Source: Bacilli bacterium (GTDB lineage Bacteria; Bacillota_I; Bacilli_A; RF39; UBA660). Taken from it: a stretch of DNA of 6,404 nt. This document shows positions 5,826 to 6,404 of the stretch, piece by piece. The translations under genes were made by a program, and so were the position numbers. Below the pieces are notes generated by a model that did no database searches, was not told the DNA's origin, and saw nothing but the letters and a program-made list of their open reading frames with translations. The stretch lies in contig JAILLM010000016.1 in the NCBI GenBank assembly GCA_024693165.1, positions 1-6,404 on the forward strand. The letters run 5' to 3'. How positions within the stretch are numbered: position 1 is the first letter of the stretch; the number at the start of each line of letters is the position of its first letter.

Positions 5826-6404
5826 ATGGGTAAGAAAAAGACTATTGCAATTGATTCTTCTCTTGTAAAAAGAAAAGAGTCATTTGTTAAAAATACAACA
5901 TCTGAAATGTATTACACAATGAATAACTCTTGCGATGCTCTTAACTTCGAATGGTTAGATAAAATCGAAGAAGCTTGCCCATTTATTGATCAAATCGTAA
6001 GACATCCAAAATTAACACTTATTAAAGAAGAAGTAGTCTCAACTATCGAAAGAGCGAAGAAGATTACATCTGAAAGTGTTAAAGATTTAGCTAAACATTC
6101 AAATTATATTAATGATATGGATGAAGAAACAGGAGATATAAGACCTTCTAAAATATTAGAGATTAGAAATGAAGAGACATTTAATATCTATGAAAATAGA
6201 TTCCTTTATACTTTTATTCATGATTTACAAAGATTTATTTTCGAAAGAGAAGATGAACTTAATAATATTATATTAGGTAATAATAAATCTCTAGAATATA
6301 AAGCAGATTCTTTAGAAGATGGAGAAAAAATAAGTATTGAACTTAAGATTACTTCAGAACAAAAAGAAAATAGTAATAAAGATAGTAGTTTAGAAAATCT
6401 TATT
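5826..6404 (+). CDS. DUF2357-domain protein, McrC-type partner of the AAA+ ATPase (3' end outside window)
   Basis: The frame is open from ATG 5826 to the window edge, giving the first 193 residues. IDQIVRHPKLTLIKEEVV (54-71), followed by ERAKKITSESVKDLAKHS (75-92), PSKIL (107-111) and YENRFLYTFIHDL (122-134), follow the pattern of DUF2357 proteins as I know it. The Pro after the first helix, the [EK]xAKK[IV] stretch, the LAxHxx element and the ENRF box are all present. DUF2357 proteins pair with McrB-like ATPases, and many carry a PD-(D/E)xK nuclease at the C-terminus; that part is not in the window, so nuclease activity is unproven here. No membrane segment is visible. The ribosome binding site is modest (AAGTGAG at 5811-5817, 8 bases upstream). 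It lies 16 bases after the ATPase stop, in the same operon. No in-frame start further upstream is possible because a TAA lies at 5823-5825. Confidence 0.75.
   Translation, partial: MGKKKTIAIDSSLVKRKESFVKNTTSEMYYTMNNSCDALNFEWLDKIEEACPFIDQIVRHPKLTLIKEEVVSTIERAKKITSESVKDLAKHSNYINDMDEETGDIRPSKILEIRNEETFNIYENRFLYTFIHDLQRFIFEREDELNNIILGNNKSLEYKADSLEDGEKISIELKITSEQKENSNKDSSLENLI

Noticed and set aside
4280..6404. Calling the pair a conventional McrBC restriction system
   Set aside because: There is no DNA-recognition domain on the ATPase, it carries a membrane anchor instead, and the nuclease part of the partner is outside the window.
1..6404. CRISPR arrays, tRNA or rRNA genes, insertion sequences, attachment sites
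   Set aside because: No spaced direct repeats, no cloverleaf or rRNA-like segments, no transposase or integrase; nearly all bases are accounted for by coding sequence.
1..6404. TGA read as tryptophan (mycoplasma-type code)
   Set aside because: All tryptophans are TGG and no gene has an in-frame TGA, although no gene uses TGA as stop either.

Overview
The window is very AT-rich, coding on the + strand only, and tightly packed. Base composition, strong G-rich Shine-Dalgarno sequences, short Lys/Asn/Ile-rich proteins and SipW-type secretion genes suggest a low-GC Bacillota, probably an uncultured Bacilli lineage (RF39- or Erysipelotrichales-like). The lineage is an inference. All complete genes stop at TAA or TAG, every Trp is TGG, and no in-frame TGA occurs, so the standard bacterial code fits and a mycoplasma-type code does not.

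The layout is two consecutive transcription units. Unit 1 (1-2203) holds the 3' end of an unrecognised gene (1-294), a TasA/CalY-like secreted protein (300-824), a second SipW-type secreted protein with four cysteines (834-1577), and a two-pass membrane protein that looks like a signal peptidase stripped of its catalytic residues (1646-2191). It ends in a good intrinsic terminator whose stem contains the last stop codon. Unit 2 starts from a recognisable extended -10 promoter (2224-2252). It encodes an ER-type (S26B, SipW-like) signal peptidase fused through a long acidic linker to a cytoplasmic region ending in a degenerate EAL-like domain (2292-4280). Next come a membrane-anchored McrB-like AAA+ ATPase (4280-5809, sharing one base with the previous stop) and the start of a DUF2357-domain, McrC-type partner (5826 to the window edge).

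The two units plausibly work together. Unit 1 supplies SipW-class surface or fibre subunits, and unit 2 supplies the active peptidase that would mature them. The unusual part is that this peptidase carries a large cytoplasmic extension and is cotranscribed with a McrB/DUF2357 pair, a combination usually associated with type IV restriction, here with the ATPase tethered to the membrane. Whether the locus is a surface-assembly system, a membrane-associated defence system or both cannot be decided from sequence alone. It is the main point of interest here.
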